In this document: positions 12,933 through 26,033 of the stretch, piece by piece
Position numbering within the stretch: position 1 is the stretch's first letter
Layout: each line of letters starts with the position of its first letter
Assembly: GCA_013365325.1 (NCBI GenBank)
Contig: JABVXV010000088.1
Coordinates: 143,893-207,892, forward strand
Length of the DNA stretch: 64,000 bases
DNA from: Dipetalonema caudispina
Taxonomy: Eukaryota > Nematoda > Chromadorea > Rhabditida > Onchocercidae
Reading direction: 5' to 3'
Position numbers and translations under genes: made by a program
The notes under the pieces: model-generated
Seen by the model: the letters and a program-made list of their open reading frames with translations, nothing else
What the model was told of the DNA's origin: nothing
The model's database searches: none

Positions 12933-14873
12933 ATGCCGTTGATCATTGTGTTACAAAGGGTGCGACAAATGTTTCTCTTCATATCCATAAATGTGACAAC
13001 TGATGGAAGTAGTGGTAAGTAAATATTAATCATAAAGTATTTTCTGCTCTGTGAAAAAAAAATTATCTCATACAAAAATAAATATTAAATTTTTTACTCC
13101 TTACTAAGAACGACAATAAATTAATAAGTAAATGCATCTTTTTCAAAATTTTAAATTAATATTTGTTGAAATTAATATCAACTTTAGTTGCATTTCATCT
13201 GATATACTTCCAAAATCTTTTGTTTATTTTTGTTTCAATTTTTTTTTCCAAAATTAAGAATTTTGAGGAATAAATTGTAAGAAGAGGGACAATAACAAAA
13301 AAAAAAGAAAAAAATACATTTTTGAAAACTATGTCGTCGACAGATACGCACAGCAACAAATATGAAAAGGTTTGTTGCTTTGCTGGTGTTATAATTAGAA
13401 AATTGAATGTATGTTCCACTAAGTGGTGTCGATGACCGTTATTATAAAATGCATTATTAGACTGTCAGCATGAAAAAAAGAAAAAAAAAAGGAAAAGGAA
13501 AAAAAGAAAAGAAGAACGAAATATCCACAGGATACATTATTATTGCCGATACTGCAGATCATGTATCGCGATATGTTTTAAATCTAAAACTTGGAAAAGA
13601 GGAAGAAAAAAAAAAGAAAACTTTGCACTCATTTTTCTTTTCACCTCTTTTACTACAGTATTTCATCTTCATCCAATCATTCAAACATTCATCGTCATCA
13701 TAATCGTCTATTATCATCATTTCATCTTACCTTTTTCCTACTTTTTTTTCTTCCCTATATCGGACATCTTTTATACATTCCAAAATTTAATTTAGCTCTT
13801 AAAATTTATAATGTTTGTTTAGCTTTTCCTTCCCTCTTCTAAAAGTTTATTTAGCTATTTTCGTTGTTTGTTTTTGTTTTTGGCTCAAAGTCATTAATTG
13901 TTTACACTAATTTCATGAATTAAAGCAACGGATTACAAATATAAATGGAATTTTGTTGAGAACGGCCTATTTCTATTATTACGACTGATAGAGATCCTAT
14001 TGTTTCTGAAGAGAGATTTTTGATGACATTGAAAGTTTTTGAAAATTCTAAGATACATATTTCAATGGCCATTTTAAGTTTCAAATCATTACGCATCACT
14101 TAGTTCTCGATGTCATAACCGTATGACGATGGAAGCTATTGTAAATCCATTTGTGTCCTTCTCGAATCTTCATTCAAGATTTGCGAATTTTATTTCGTAA
14201 CCTATACAAAACTTCGGACGGAAAATTATGAGGAAAGGTTATAGTCTGAAATATATTTGAAAATTGAATGATACATATTACAAACATAGTCTTCTGATAA
14301 TGCAACAATTTCTCTCCCTCTTTTCATCATAAATTACAAAAATAATTTAAAATTACCAATCTTGAAAATACTAAATTAAAAAAAAAAAAGAATTTTCACC
14401 TAACTCTATTATACTAAAAATACATTTTAAACTGTTGTATATACTAAAATGATAGTTAGGATTGATTGCAAATCCAATAAGAGAAAAAGATTTATCAATG
14501 TTATACCTATTATTGAATGGTAATTTTTGAACAAAATTTATTATTGCAAAAAAAAAGATCGATGAATGAATGTATCTATTTATTCTCTCTATTTTCTTCT
14601 TTTTTTTTTAAAAAAAAAGAAAAAAATTGTATTGCTTCTGACAAATTGATAAGAAAATATTTATTGTGTTTCATATAGGAAATGCAAAAATGTTGGGGTG
14701 GGAAAAATGTAGCTTATCGGTGCATTTTTTCGACTCGATTTTCCAGACTCTCCGCTTTTTATACATTCTGTTATCGAGCATTCAAAAACGACTTGCCAGA
14801 TATCCGAACCAAAAAGTTCGCATTAAAACGATGCATTGCTGCGATAAAGGCTTAGGTTGTGGGAAAACGCCTG
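12933..14873 (+). CDS. Tentative two-exon start of a small secreted protein gene
   Basis: This is a weak candidate. Exon A (12933-13014) opens with ATG, encodes a hydrophobic stretch beginning MPLIIVLQRV that could be a signal peptide, and ends at a consensus donor (gtaagt) in phase 1. A second open exon at 14679-14873 has an acceptor (atatag), a consensus donor (gtaagg) and phase 1 at both ends, so the two join in frame through a glycine codon. The second exon is less AT-rich than its surroundings and encodes a cysteine-containing segment ending CCDKGLGCGKTPG. I do not recognise the protein, and no third exon is clear; an open segment at about 16019-16108 (and its copy at 888-977) also has the right phase but looks like chance. 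Two phase-compatible exons can arise by chance in DNA of this length. Confidence 0.25.
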
Positions 14874-15131
14874 GTAAGGCCCTCGTGTATCAGATAGTAT
14901 TATAATACTTTCTATTATATGGCATCACTTATCAAAAAAAAAAATTAAATAGCAAAATTTTAAATAAAAAAATCAAATGAACAACAACAACAACAACAAA
15001 AAATTCGTGGTTTTTTTCTCTTTTGCAAGCTCTTGTTGATTTCTTTCTTTTCTCTCTTTTTGTTTTTTTCTCTTTTTTAATTCTTTTATTTTTTTTAAAA
15101 CGCTGCACTTTTTATATTATCTGCAAAATTT

Positions 15132-18100
15132 ATAGTCTTCTTTTTATATTTAGTTATTGTATTTACCTTAGAAAAATATTCAATGATATTTTTCTTTTTG
15201 ATCGAAATATTTGAATAGTAGCAAGGATAGGTATTAACGATGAAGCATTTTGAAGCTCAAAGAGTTCAAAAATGCTCGTTTCAAATATGCTCACTTGCAA
15301 GCTGTATAATCAAAAGTTTCGGCTTTCTCATTTTGAGCCAAATTTTGCTTAAACAGCTTGATGGGCATAATATGTATGAAAGCTGAAAATGAAGAAAAGT
15401 TTTCCTCTTTATAGAAAGGAAATTGAAATTGCAGCCTGATAGTGATGGGAAAGGAGAATTGGAAGGATTGGCCAAAAAGTTATTCATTTCATCATCGTAA
15501 CTGTCGCACAGATTTACCATCACAACAGAATCTTATCTCCCGCTTATCATTACAGCTGAGGAAAGGTTTGTTCAATTGTTCATCTGTTGCTTGGCTGCTT
15601 CGTTTCAGGCTCATTTATTAACTTAATCATCAGGCTTATCCGGTAACGCTACGTATTACATAATTTGGCAGAAGTAGACTTTCGCTTGAAAACCAAGTAG
15701 TATGCTAAGTTTGTTTGAATCTTCTATTGTTTGAATTTATATCTTTTTTGAATGAAAATTTCAACAATGCTGCAGTAAATTTATATTGTTTAAAAATGAC
15801 ATTTGCATAATTTAACATTTAAATTGGAAAACTTGGAAGCATTAAAGTAATTATTATGTCAAAGGGTCCTTTGCTATTTTGCATTTTCCCAGGCATTTTA
15901 AATTCGAAAGCTTTTCTTCATCCGTTGTTAATAGCAAGAACGCATGTCGTTCTTTTCACTAATATACCAAGCAGCAAGAAAGCTTCGACCACTAAATCGC
16001 TAAAGTGTCTTTTCGCAGGCATTAATTCTGAGAATTCTCGGATATTGATAAAACACATCTTACGGGAGTTTCTCATATTTTCATCGTTTATTTCCCTATT
16101 ATTACAAGGTATGAGAGCAGTCAGACTTGAATATTTGACGAAAAAATAGATTAAAGTTGACGTGCGTAAAACACGACCTCTATTGTCGCAGCGTAGTCTT
16201 ACGCATAACGATAGCAACTATCAGATTGCATTTTTAAAATTTTATTTGAATGATTTTCACCGTCGCTAACTTTACTATAAATTCATTTCCCCATGCCTTA
16301 CTTAAAATGCAATATTTCAATGAGTCACTGTTAATTCAATTTTTAATTTCATGAAGTGTCTTGTCGTGCAAGAACTTTAAAGCATCGGAGAAGAGCAAAA
16401 CTAAGGTTTAACGATCGCAGTTGTGAGTCTCTTTCTGAAAAAAAAAAAAAAAAAACTGAACTGAATGGACAAATTTGAAGACTTAGTCAATCATTTTTGT
16501 TTGACTCATTCCTCAGATTGTTTCATTCACATTTTAATACTTCTCAGTCAATTGCGCCCCTCACAAATTCTACACTTTCAATAGTTCCCTGCTCAAAAAA
16601 CTCTTAAGACTTTCGATCTTAAAATAATTTCTTCTTCTCATTCACATCTTACTCTTATAAAGAGGCATTTACTTTGATATCAAACATTTCGTCGACCTAA
16701 GTTATTCTAATATGAGATAATTAAGGCATAATGACCTAAGATGCTTAAGCAATAAGTCCTTCAAAGTCAGACGACAGTAATCCTTTAATAGCATTGGCTG
16801 CGAAAGTATGATCGGTCCATTTGCATTTGAGAAGTTTTCGTTATAAATGTAATTGTTGATAGTTAATTTTGGGAGCAAAATGGATAGTTTTTGGCACATT
16901 ATTTGCACAGCATTGCCGGCCAATTAAATAATTTCAGGAAAAGTTTTTTTTGAATAAAGTCTCTATTTAAAACTTTTACAAATGCACTTCACATTGCTCA
17001 CCTAATTAATTATGATTTGAAAATGTAAAAGATCCTTTAATTAAATTCACTATGGGCTATGTCAAATAGAAGTGCTAAGGAATGAAAATGATCGTTCAAA
17101 TCTGAAGAAGTTAACATCTGACCTGTCCGAAAGTGAAATCCGACAACTGATTAGATTCTTGCCGTTTCAGTTGTTAGCATTTTGAAATGAACAATTCAGT
17201 CTTTATTAAATCAATTTGAAAGCTTTCTCCAATACTTTCATTTCTATTTTTGAGGTTTCAGAAAAGATTATAAGGAAAGTTCAGTTTCTCTCCCTGTAAG
17301 AATATTTTTTTTCTCTTTTTGAGGTATTCATTCGAACAGGTGTAAAAAAAAAAAAAAAAAATAGAAAACAAATTATAAACAAAGCGAGAGAGAGACAGAG
17401 AGAAAGGGAGAGAGAGAAGGATTTGTTTCAGTGAATTGAAATATTTCCTGAACTCCTTTTGGGGCAGAACCAAACTTGCCCCTCCTTCTCTTCTTTTACC
17501 TCAAACATTCCCATCCAGTCATTGCAAGAGGTCATCTCTACCATATCGTCGTTACCTACAACTTCAGATAATTCCATCTGTGTTTAACAATTCTTATATT
17601 GATCAAATATTGAAATGGACGAATCTAATGAACTTTAATTAATCCTTTCAACAACAAATTCGAATGGAAGCATTGTTACAAAATAACAAATGCTAAATTT
17701 GTGGAACAGAAGGACAGATTTTCCTTCTTATAATACCATGGAGGTCACCCCATTACGCTAACAACGTTGCAACAACGTCGATAACTACGTGCTTCACTTT
17801 TCTGAATTACAGTAAAGTAATGAGGTGAAAGAGCTCCTTCTGAAGGACATTTGCACTATCAGTCACGCTCTGATGAAGAAGTGCTCATTTCACACTTCGA
17901 TATGTTGTGATGCACACAGTGCAGGACATCGGGAAGTTTTCTTCTTCTCTGCAACGATTGATGAAAAAGCGGTCTAATAGAAATGAGAAGAAAGTGGGAC
18001 GCGCAGAAGTCAGGCACGCAAAATGTGATGAGGTGAGCATTTTTGGTTGGAATATTTTCTTCTTTTTTTGAAAAGTGAACAAAGAAATTGGTACAACAGC

Positions 18101-18624
18101 GATAACCTTGGACATTTTCGCCGTCTAACTTTTTCTTCCAGAAAATTCGTCTTTTTTTCTTCTCTCCAAGCATTTTTTCCATACTTCAAATAAAGTGCGA
18201 GGACATACACCTACACCCACCTAGCACATTTAAAGACGTACTCGCACTTCATAGAACTTGATTTAAACTACCCTTCGTAGTAATTCAAAAAATTTATCGT
18301 TAATCTTCAAAAAGATTTCGAAAGAAAAATTCATTCTTTCAAGCAATCTACTGATAATTAAAAATAAGAGTAGCAAGTGCCCGGTGATCTCTTCGAGATT
18401 TACGCTGTTGTTGCAAAATAGAATTGTAGCAACAATTATCAGAAGTGAAAATTGGTATTTGTATTGAATTTCAAGATGAATACTTGAAATGATTAGGGTT
18501 GAAATGAATGAGAACGGAGGCGAGGCTCAATTGTTATTATAATTATGTTGTTGTTATTGTTGTTGTATACGTTATGTGAGCATTTGTGTCAGTGTTTATT
18601 TGTTTGTTTGTTTCCTACTGGTAC
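15132..18624. repeat. Second copy of the segment at 1-3493
   Basis: This matches 1-3493 base for base as far as I could compare, with no length change in homopolymers or in the GA-rich tract around 17389-17419. If the duplication is tandem with a unit of 15,131 bp, this is the right-hand end of copy 2, and unique flanking sequence begins at 18625. No gene is recognisable in it. Confidence 0.95.
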
Positions 18625-21314
18625 ACTATCAGCACCGCAAAGTCCACGAAGTTGATCAAAATATACTCAGCGGACATGATGGTTCTTCCTCCGTGGTCTT
18701 CTCGTTCATTTCCATTCTATTGACCTTCTAAAAATATACGCATGGGAATGGCGATTATTTTCCATCATAGCCGATACTTCTTAATTCTGTTCTTTTTCGA
18801 ACTCGTTTAACAGTATAGTCATTCTTCCATTCTTCGATTTCCTTAGCATCCTTTTTGTTCCTTTCCTCATTTCTTAAAAATATTTTCTTGATATTAAAAA
18901 ATTCAGTATCATATTCCTTCTTCATTTACAACTATCTCATCAATCCCTCTACCTCTCCATCATCTCTAATACATTACGTATGCAATTATGATAGTTCAAC
19001 ATATTATATTCATTCGAAAATGGAGGTCAGTGTCCAGTCAACCTTTTCAGCATTTTACAACTTTTCGCTATTATGGTTCAATCAGTGATTAGGGTATTAC
19101 TTGCCTTGATACACCTATTACTCAGCAACCGCTCGTATTCGTTCATTTTTATGCGTATTCCAATACACCAATTCAGGTTGGATACTCTGAAGCCCTCTCT
19201 CTCTCTCTTTCTCTTTTTCAATTCAACCAAATCTGTGCCATCCATCGTTTTGGTAGGTTACATTACTCAAAATCAAAATGAAATCTTTCTGCACAATATA
19301 CCCTATGCTATCCGTATTTTTTCAATTTCAAACCTTTTTTATACAACACCCATTCACTAGTTTTGTATCACAATGATCCACAAAGATATCGTCAAAAACT
19401 AGTATCTTACATTCTACTGCTTAAGATTCAACTTGTACTTCCAGTTCGAACCATTAGTATTGGTTTATATTTTTAAGTTGATATTTTTTATTTTATTTCT
19501 TGTTTGTTGTGCTCACATCAACTATGTTTTTCTTACTTTAAGCACTTAGATCTATTCTGTTTCTCCCATTTCAAACCCAAAATATTCCATTACTCGATCG
19601 TTTAAGCAAAAATATGTTGTTTATTGTTCGTTGATTTGAATAAGCCAATGTCTAAAAAGTAAGTGATGAATTTTTAACGAAATTTTTTGAAAATCTTTTT
19701 TGTGATCCTTACTTTTTTTTGAAATGATTTGAAAGGTATGAGTTTTTTAAATTAAAATTTTTTGTCTTTTGGAAAAAAATTTCATTTTATCCATTGTTGA
19801 AGGTAATGCTTTACTTTTTAGTTGAAATTAACGTGCAAACGTGAAATCATCAAAAGATTTGATGGGAGAAGTGATCGTACGTCTTAATTTCATTAGTAAA
19901 TAACATTTCTTATCTATCTGCTTAGTAATATCAACTCCAAACAATTTAAATAATAATTTAAGTTTAACTAATAAATATAATTTGTACTTTTTGAGATGTA
20001 AAAGATGCAACAGAAATGTTGATATTTACTAGAAATTTAATCAAAAAATTGAGAAAGAAATTTAGTTACTTAATTTTTTGGAATCCTTTCTGCATTCGTT
20101 ACTTAGGCCAATATTCAGTGAACACTAAAAATGGATAAGGTACGTAAGGCCTTGAAACGTGAAAATGTAGTACACGGTAAGGATGAAATGTTTTTTTTCC
20201 TTTTCTTTTAAAATACCAATTGACCTTTAATACTGTCCATTCCGTTTTCAACACATAAGATGTAAAACATTTCATTAATGAGTCACTCATTCTTTCTCTT
20301 TTTTTGATATTATAAAATGTTGAACAATTAAGATCGATGAATCCTTCTTGTTGAAAACATGTCTGATCATTTCCGAAATTGATATCGCACCCTCTATTAC
20401 TTTCCGGTTATTTAGCCGAATTCTCTCAGTTACAAACCATCTGAATTCATTACTGCAGTTTGGAAATTATTAGGAAGTGGCAATACACTGAGCATTTCTG
20501 GATTCATTTATGAAAATTTCAATCATTACTTTCTTGAAGAAAAAATAAAAAAGTGCGCATTATGAAATGATGTACAGTTTTCCGAAATGATAGTAAATTT
20601 GTAGAAATTCCCACAAAATTGATAAGTTAATTCTTACACGTACAGCTAATATCACTGAAGTACGTATAATTACTCAACATTTCATGACATTTCATACATT
20701 CTGTCATTAAACGTAAATCAAAAAAAAAAAGAGATATTCTCACATTTGTCTTTTCTCTTTTCTTTCGTTGCTTTATGAAATAAATTATTATGTTTTAAAT
20801 TAGTTTAATGAAGTATTACCTATCCTATCTTCTGGATTCTCCTTCAAAAGATAAAAACTTTGGGTATGATATTTTGCCAATGATCTGAATGGATGTGTAT
20901 GAGGAGCAGGTGATGACCTATCTGTTTCATCTTCAGGATCCTCCTCCAAAAGCAAAAATTCCAAAATGAAGTGCAATAAAAATTCCTATTGTATTTCATT
21001 TTTCTTCGACGAGATCATTCACCTTTTTCCTTCATCCAATTGCTGAAATAAAGTCCTTTCAAGCTGAAAATTTAGGTCAAAAAATTGCTGTGAAATGTGA
21101 AAATGGGTAAAAATTGAACAATCTGTGTATGTATGTGTATTGTCTGATTTGTTTTTTTTTTTTTTTTTCCAATCTTACGTGTGCTTTATTTATTTGTAAA
21201 CTGAATTCTTTCTCTTTGCCTGTTGTTTTTTCTTCGGACCAAATAAGAAAATTTTTCAATGGACCAGAGCTTTCGTTGTATAAATATCGGCGCACGAATA
21301 GGGCACCCTCTTTT

Positions 21315-21374
21315 GCTACCACTACTACTATTACTTCTACTACTACTATTACTACTACTACTATTGCTATTACT
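21315..21374. repeat. ACT trinucleotide repeat
   Basis: An imperfect ACT/ATT triplet array in noncoding sequence. Confidence 0.88.
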
Positions 21375-22909
21375 TATCTTAGTATGCCATTATCATAATT
21401 TCGGCTATTATCACTATAACTCTCAGAATCCTTAACAATTCGGGAGTAATTCTCGAGAGATGAGAGTGAGTTTAAATTGCTAATCGATAAACATATTATG
21501 ATGATGAGATGGATACAAATTTGTTTGGGTTGTTGATTAAGTAAATTTACTGAATAATGATTTTAGTAATTATGGAGGAATTTACTAATATTTTGAAAAA
21601 CGTGGTACGTCCTTTACGTTACGTTATGTTACGTTTACGTTCTTTTTTGTTCTGTTTCGAATGTTTTTTTTCTTTTTGCCATTTAATCTGAATTCGACGT
21701 TTTAAATCAAACTGCCACCGAAGAATGAAAGAGGTATTTTGAACGAAAAAAAAAAAACGCAGCATACCATTCCATTAGAATGAGGACAAGTTCTTCAATA
21801 AGCTATTACCAGTTTATTTTTGTTGAGAGATGCTTGAAGTTTAACAAAATTCAAATACTTTTTGATAACAGAATGTATTAGAGATTTTTTTTTGGTTAGA
21901 TGGACTGTTGGACTGGTCACGATTGTGGACAATAGAAGAAATTCACAAATGAATCATTGCTATAAGTGAAAAATCATTTTATACTGACTAAACTGCTCCT
22001 TTTTTCTTTCCATTCTTTTCGTTTTCGTTATCCATAAAGTATAATTTTTACATTTATTGTTACTATCAATGTACTGGTCCTAATGAACAATAAGTGGAAT
22101 GATTGTTCGGTGATACTATGAAGAATTTGGTAAATTCTAGACGAGATCAAGCTTAGCTATCATTCCTTTTTCTTCTGTCACCTTTTCCTGTTCTAAAATT
22201 AGGTGAAATCTTAAAGACAAATTTGTATGATTTACTCATAAGAGCAATAAATTAAGATTAAGTGCTAAAAAGTTGGCTAATATTTAAATGACTATCAGAA
22301 ATGATACATATTTCTAAGTGGCAGTTGATGTAAGATTATACCGAAACTGCTGATACTAGAAGATTTTAATTGATGGGTAGGAAGGAGGGCGGATCAAAGT
22401 GTAAAAGTGGAAAAGGAAACAAATCGAAATGTAATAGGGTTGTTTTATGAACATATGTAGTAGGATTTAGCAAAAGTTAATAAATACTAAAAGTGGACAT
22501 CGTAAATTTCGGTGTATCCTGTAGCTGTTGTTGATAGATTAGCGATGGTTGATCAGCTTAGCTTGTATATATGCATATTTTTTCCGATCATTCATGGTCA
22601 TCCAAATCGGTTATTTAAATATGATAACAACAAATTTATTCCAAATCTACAATATTCAGGAAATATCTCAGGAAAATATATAAGCAGAATTACGGTGCTT
22701 ATTGTAATTAATAACACATACCAAATGGTTCGATATTTAAATTAGACTTAAGAGAGACAACATTTCAACAAATTATCTATCCTTTTCCTGATCCGGATGA
22801 GAAGGAGAAATGAATTTTATTATTATCAAATTGAATAGAAAAGAGAAATACAATACCTCCCGTCAAAACCTCATCCAATCTATTCATTTCATCAGATAAG
22901 GAGTGTGAA

Positions 22910-23010
22910 ATGGGATATCATTATGCTTTTCCTCCTCCTCCACCTACACAAATGGGATATCATTATGCTTTTCCTCCTCCTCTTCCTCCTCCCCCTCCTC
23001 CTCCTCCTCC
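22910..23010. repeat. 42-base direct duplication running into a CCT tract
   Basis: A unit starting ATGGGATATCATTATGC at 22910 is repeated from 22952, a 42-base period, and is followed by CCT repeats. The period is a multiple of three, so on the + strand it gives a 14-residue repeat (MGYHYAFPPPPPTQ) followed by polyproline in a 67-codon frame ending at 23113. I found no splice context or homology that makes it a gene. Confidence 0.85.
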
Positions 23011-24927
23011 ATCCACACACAATGTATATCATCAGCAAGCGAAAAATGCTTTTTTGCGCTTTGCGCTAACTAACCAAATTCAGCCGCTCTTTTTTTTCAT
23101 CCTCTCTGATTAATACTTTATTGTTCAACTAGTTTTTTTATTTTGATTTTAATTCTTTATTTTTTTTGTTGCACACCTTTTCTTGCTTCATGAACAACTT
23201 TTTTTCTTTTTTTTTTTTTGTTTGCAGGTGCAAAAAAATTTTCACACCAAGTTAAACAATAAATGTATTGTCCATACGTCCCTCGTCCTATTTTCAACAT
23301 GTTGTACAAAATCGTTTGATACGCTTTTTCTCATCATATACAATAGATTTATGTAAAAAAAGAAAATAAAAAAAAAAAAAAACAAATAATTTAAAGTTTC
23401 TTAAAAAAAATGAAAAGGATGAAAGTAGCCACTTTGTCACGCGATTCAGTTGCTATCAATTAATGAAATGAATGAGTGATTATTAGATATCCTTTACTCA
23501 TCAATTTAATACAGAGCGGTATGGGAGGGAATAGAGGGATTTTGAAGTGTTTTAGAGGACTGAGATTGAGATAAAGGTTGCTTTGACCATATGGTTGTAA
23601 CATCATTCATTTATTTCACTTCACCGATCGGATCATTTCGGTATGGGAGTGAAAGATGAAGTTGGCTTTAGCTTTTTAGGAATGTAACCCAACAATTTTC
23701 ACATATCGATCGATTAGCTACGAAACTAAAAAAGTTGAATAAATGAAGAGATTAAACGCAAAAGGATAAGATTTTTACTGTCTAAGTTTGATTTAAGGTT
23801 TATAATGAGCTTTATGACCTATAACCTTTCTCTCCTACTACATCATATCTTCCATATCTCCCTCTCCCTCTCTCTCTCTCTCGTTCCCCCTCTCTTTTTT
23901 GCTATTACTCTTTTCATTTTTACAAAATAATTTTGTAGCTCATAATTTCTACATGCTTTTTTCCTTCACCCCTCGCCTTCCTATTTCTTTTTTCTTTCTA
24001 TAAATTTTCTTTTTACAATTTAGGGAAGGGAAGGATTAAACAGAGGGATGATCTTTGTTGATGGCTTCTTTCTGTCTTTTACCGATGCTTTTTCATTTGT
24101 TGTTAATTTTTGACTTGCAACTTTTCCACATTTACCGTTTTTTATACCTTTCCATTATCGTATTGCTTCTACTCTGATTACCTTTCACCTTATTGTCGGT
24201 CATCATTGGTCAATCCATTCATTTAATTATCTCTTCTTCAGCAGAGATATATATCAAATATAGAAATTGGCAAAGCTTATTATCTTCAATGATACACATG
24301 CCGTTGGTTGGTAAGTGTTTTTTGGTAGCATGATTATTTTCTACAAAATTCATTGTTATCATATCTATGATTATATTTGGTTTATTTAACACAAATTATT
24401 GATAAAAAAATGATAAAGTATAATTTGATTAGTAATTTCGTGCTTTATAGCGATGATTAAATCATCGTTTGCATGGATTTTTCTTTCCTTTTGTCTCTCA
24501 TTAATAGCATTAAAAGATTTTTGCTCAAAATTTTCATTCATTATTTATTTCCTATTTTTTTTAAATTTGAAAAATTTCACATTATTGTTGAAAAATTTAC
24601 CACATTGAATGGGCATAATATATTCAATTGAAAAAGATTTTTTGCGTGAATGAATGAATATTCTTTGATGTTATATCGGAATGATCATAGTAGTAGTAGT
24701 AGTAGTGGTAGTAATGATTGATAACAGTTAGTAGTGGGTAGTGTATTTATTGAAAAAGTAGTTTAGTTTATTTTTCAGCTAAAAAGAAAGAAATTCATGT
24801 TTGGTCCACCCAGTTTTTCATCATCATCATCACTTTACCATCATCTAAATATGTATTAAAAGGGAGACATTAACCTTACCTCAAATATAGGGAACGAGCG
24901 GGGGAGGGGAGTAAGAGGTGAGCAAGC

Positions 24928-24953
24928 GGGCGGGCGGGCGGGCGGGTCGGGGG
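24928..24953 (+). repeat. G-tract array, potential G-quadruplex
   Basis: Six runs of three or more G separated mostly by single C bases, preceded by further G-rich sequence at 24899-24910. On the + strand this fits the G3N1 pattern of a very stable parallel G-quadruplex. It stands out sharply from the AT-rich surroundings and lies about 3.4 kb upstream of the fozi-1 start codon. Confidence 0.85.
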
Positions 24954-26002
24954 ATAGGAAGTAGCATAAGATGGATGAATGAACGAAACGAACAGAACAC
25001 TTTAAAAAATGTGAAGCCGGTTTTTTTTTTTTTTTTTTTTTTTGATTGTTTATAATAGTATGATATAGGGGGGTCTTCTTGCTGAAAATATATTTTATTT
25101 AGGCATATTATGCTCTCTCTCTCTCTCTGTTTTACTATTAGACAAAATCCTAATTGTATTAGTCTTGCTTACCTGACTAGGCTCATTTTTACATTTTCTC
25201 ATATTTACTTAATTATTTAAATATGATATATGAAAACGTGAATGTTTCAAGTATTACGTATCAATTTATCTAATAAAGCGTAAAAATTGAAGTATGAGAG
25301 AAAGAAAGGAAAAAGTGTTAAATGTTAACTTATGCTTTCATTTAAAATATTCAACAGTCAAAGAGTGAGAGAGAGAAGATAAGTTAAATGTAAACTTATA
25401 CTCATTTTATGTATCAAATGTTACATAAGTAAAGTGATTTTAATAGTTTAATCATTTTCTATTTATTTTTTTGACTTTGTTATTTCTCCTAAAAAAAAAA
25501 AAGGAAATTTTTATCATCAAATGGAAACAGTTTTAACTTAAATTCAACAATTTCGATTGAATGAAAGAAGAAGTCAACTTTACATCAGTAACAGTTTTGT
25601 TGCCTTTAACCTCCCGAAAAGATGATAGGAGGACATTTATGAGTTTCGGAAATAAAATATCTATGCGTTTAACAATTAAAATAGCTTCTTTCCTCTTTTC
25701 GTAGTTTTGTTGTTGTGCGCTCTCATTTCAAACATCTTCCAAAATAGCTTCTCATTTGTTGTTCTGTTATTTATTTGGGGAAATTTCTGTATTTTGTGAC
25801 ATTCTCATTTCCTTTTTTTTTTAATTTTTTTCTTCCTTATATTTTCAATTTTACATTTCATACATATTTCTCTATTGACTGTTAAGAGCACTTTGCAAGC
25901 AAAACTTTTTTGATATGCTAATATAGCGTTTGTAAAATGTTTTAATTGAATTTTGATGATAATAAAATTTACTAAAATAGATAACTTTCCTTATCAGATG
26001 TA

Positions 26003-26033
<31 letters not shown>

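Larger units (their letters stand above)
3494..18624. other. Inferred full second unit of a tandem duplication
   Basis: A tandem duplication with unit length L gives identity between i and i+L only across the first unit. Identity ends at 3493 with L = 15,131, so the second unit would be exactly 3494-18624 and the first would begin about 11.6 kb left of this window. The model predicts that the unseen upstream flank matches 3494-15131. A dispersed duplication or a false duplication in the assembly would give the same view here. This is inference from geometry. Confidence 0.55.

Noticed and set aside
21603..21642. Clustered TACGTT words, considered as telomere-like repeat
   Set aside because: The nematode telomere repeat is TTAGGC; this is a short irregular cluster.
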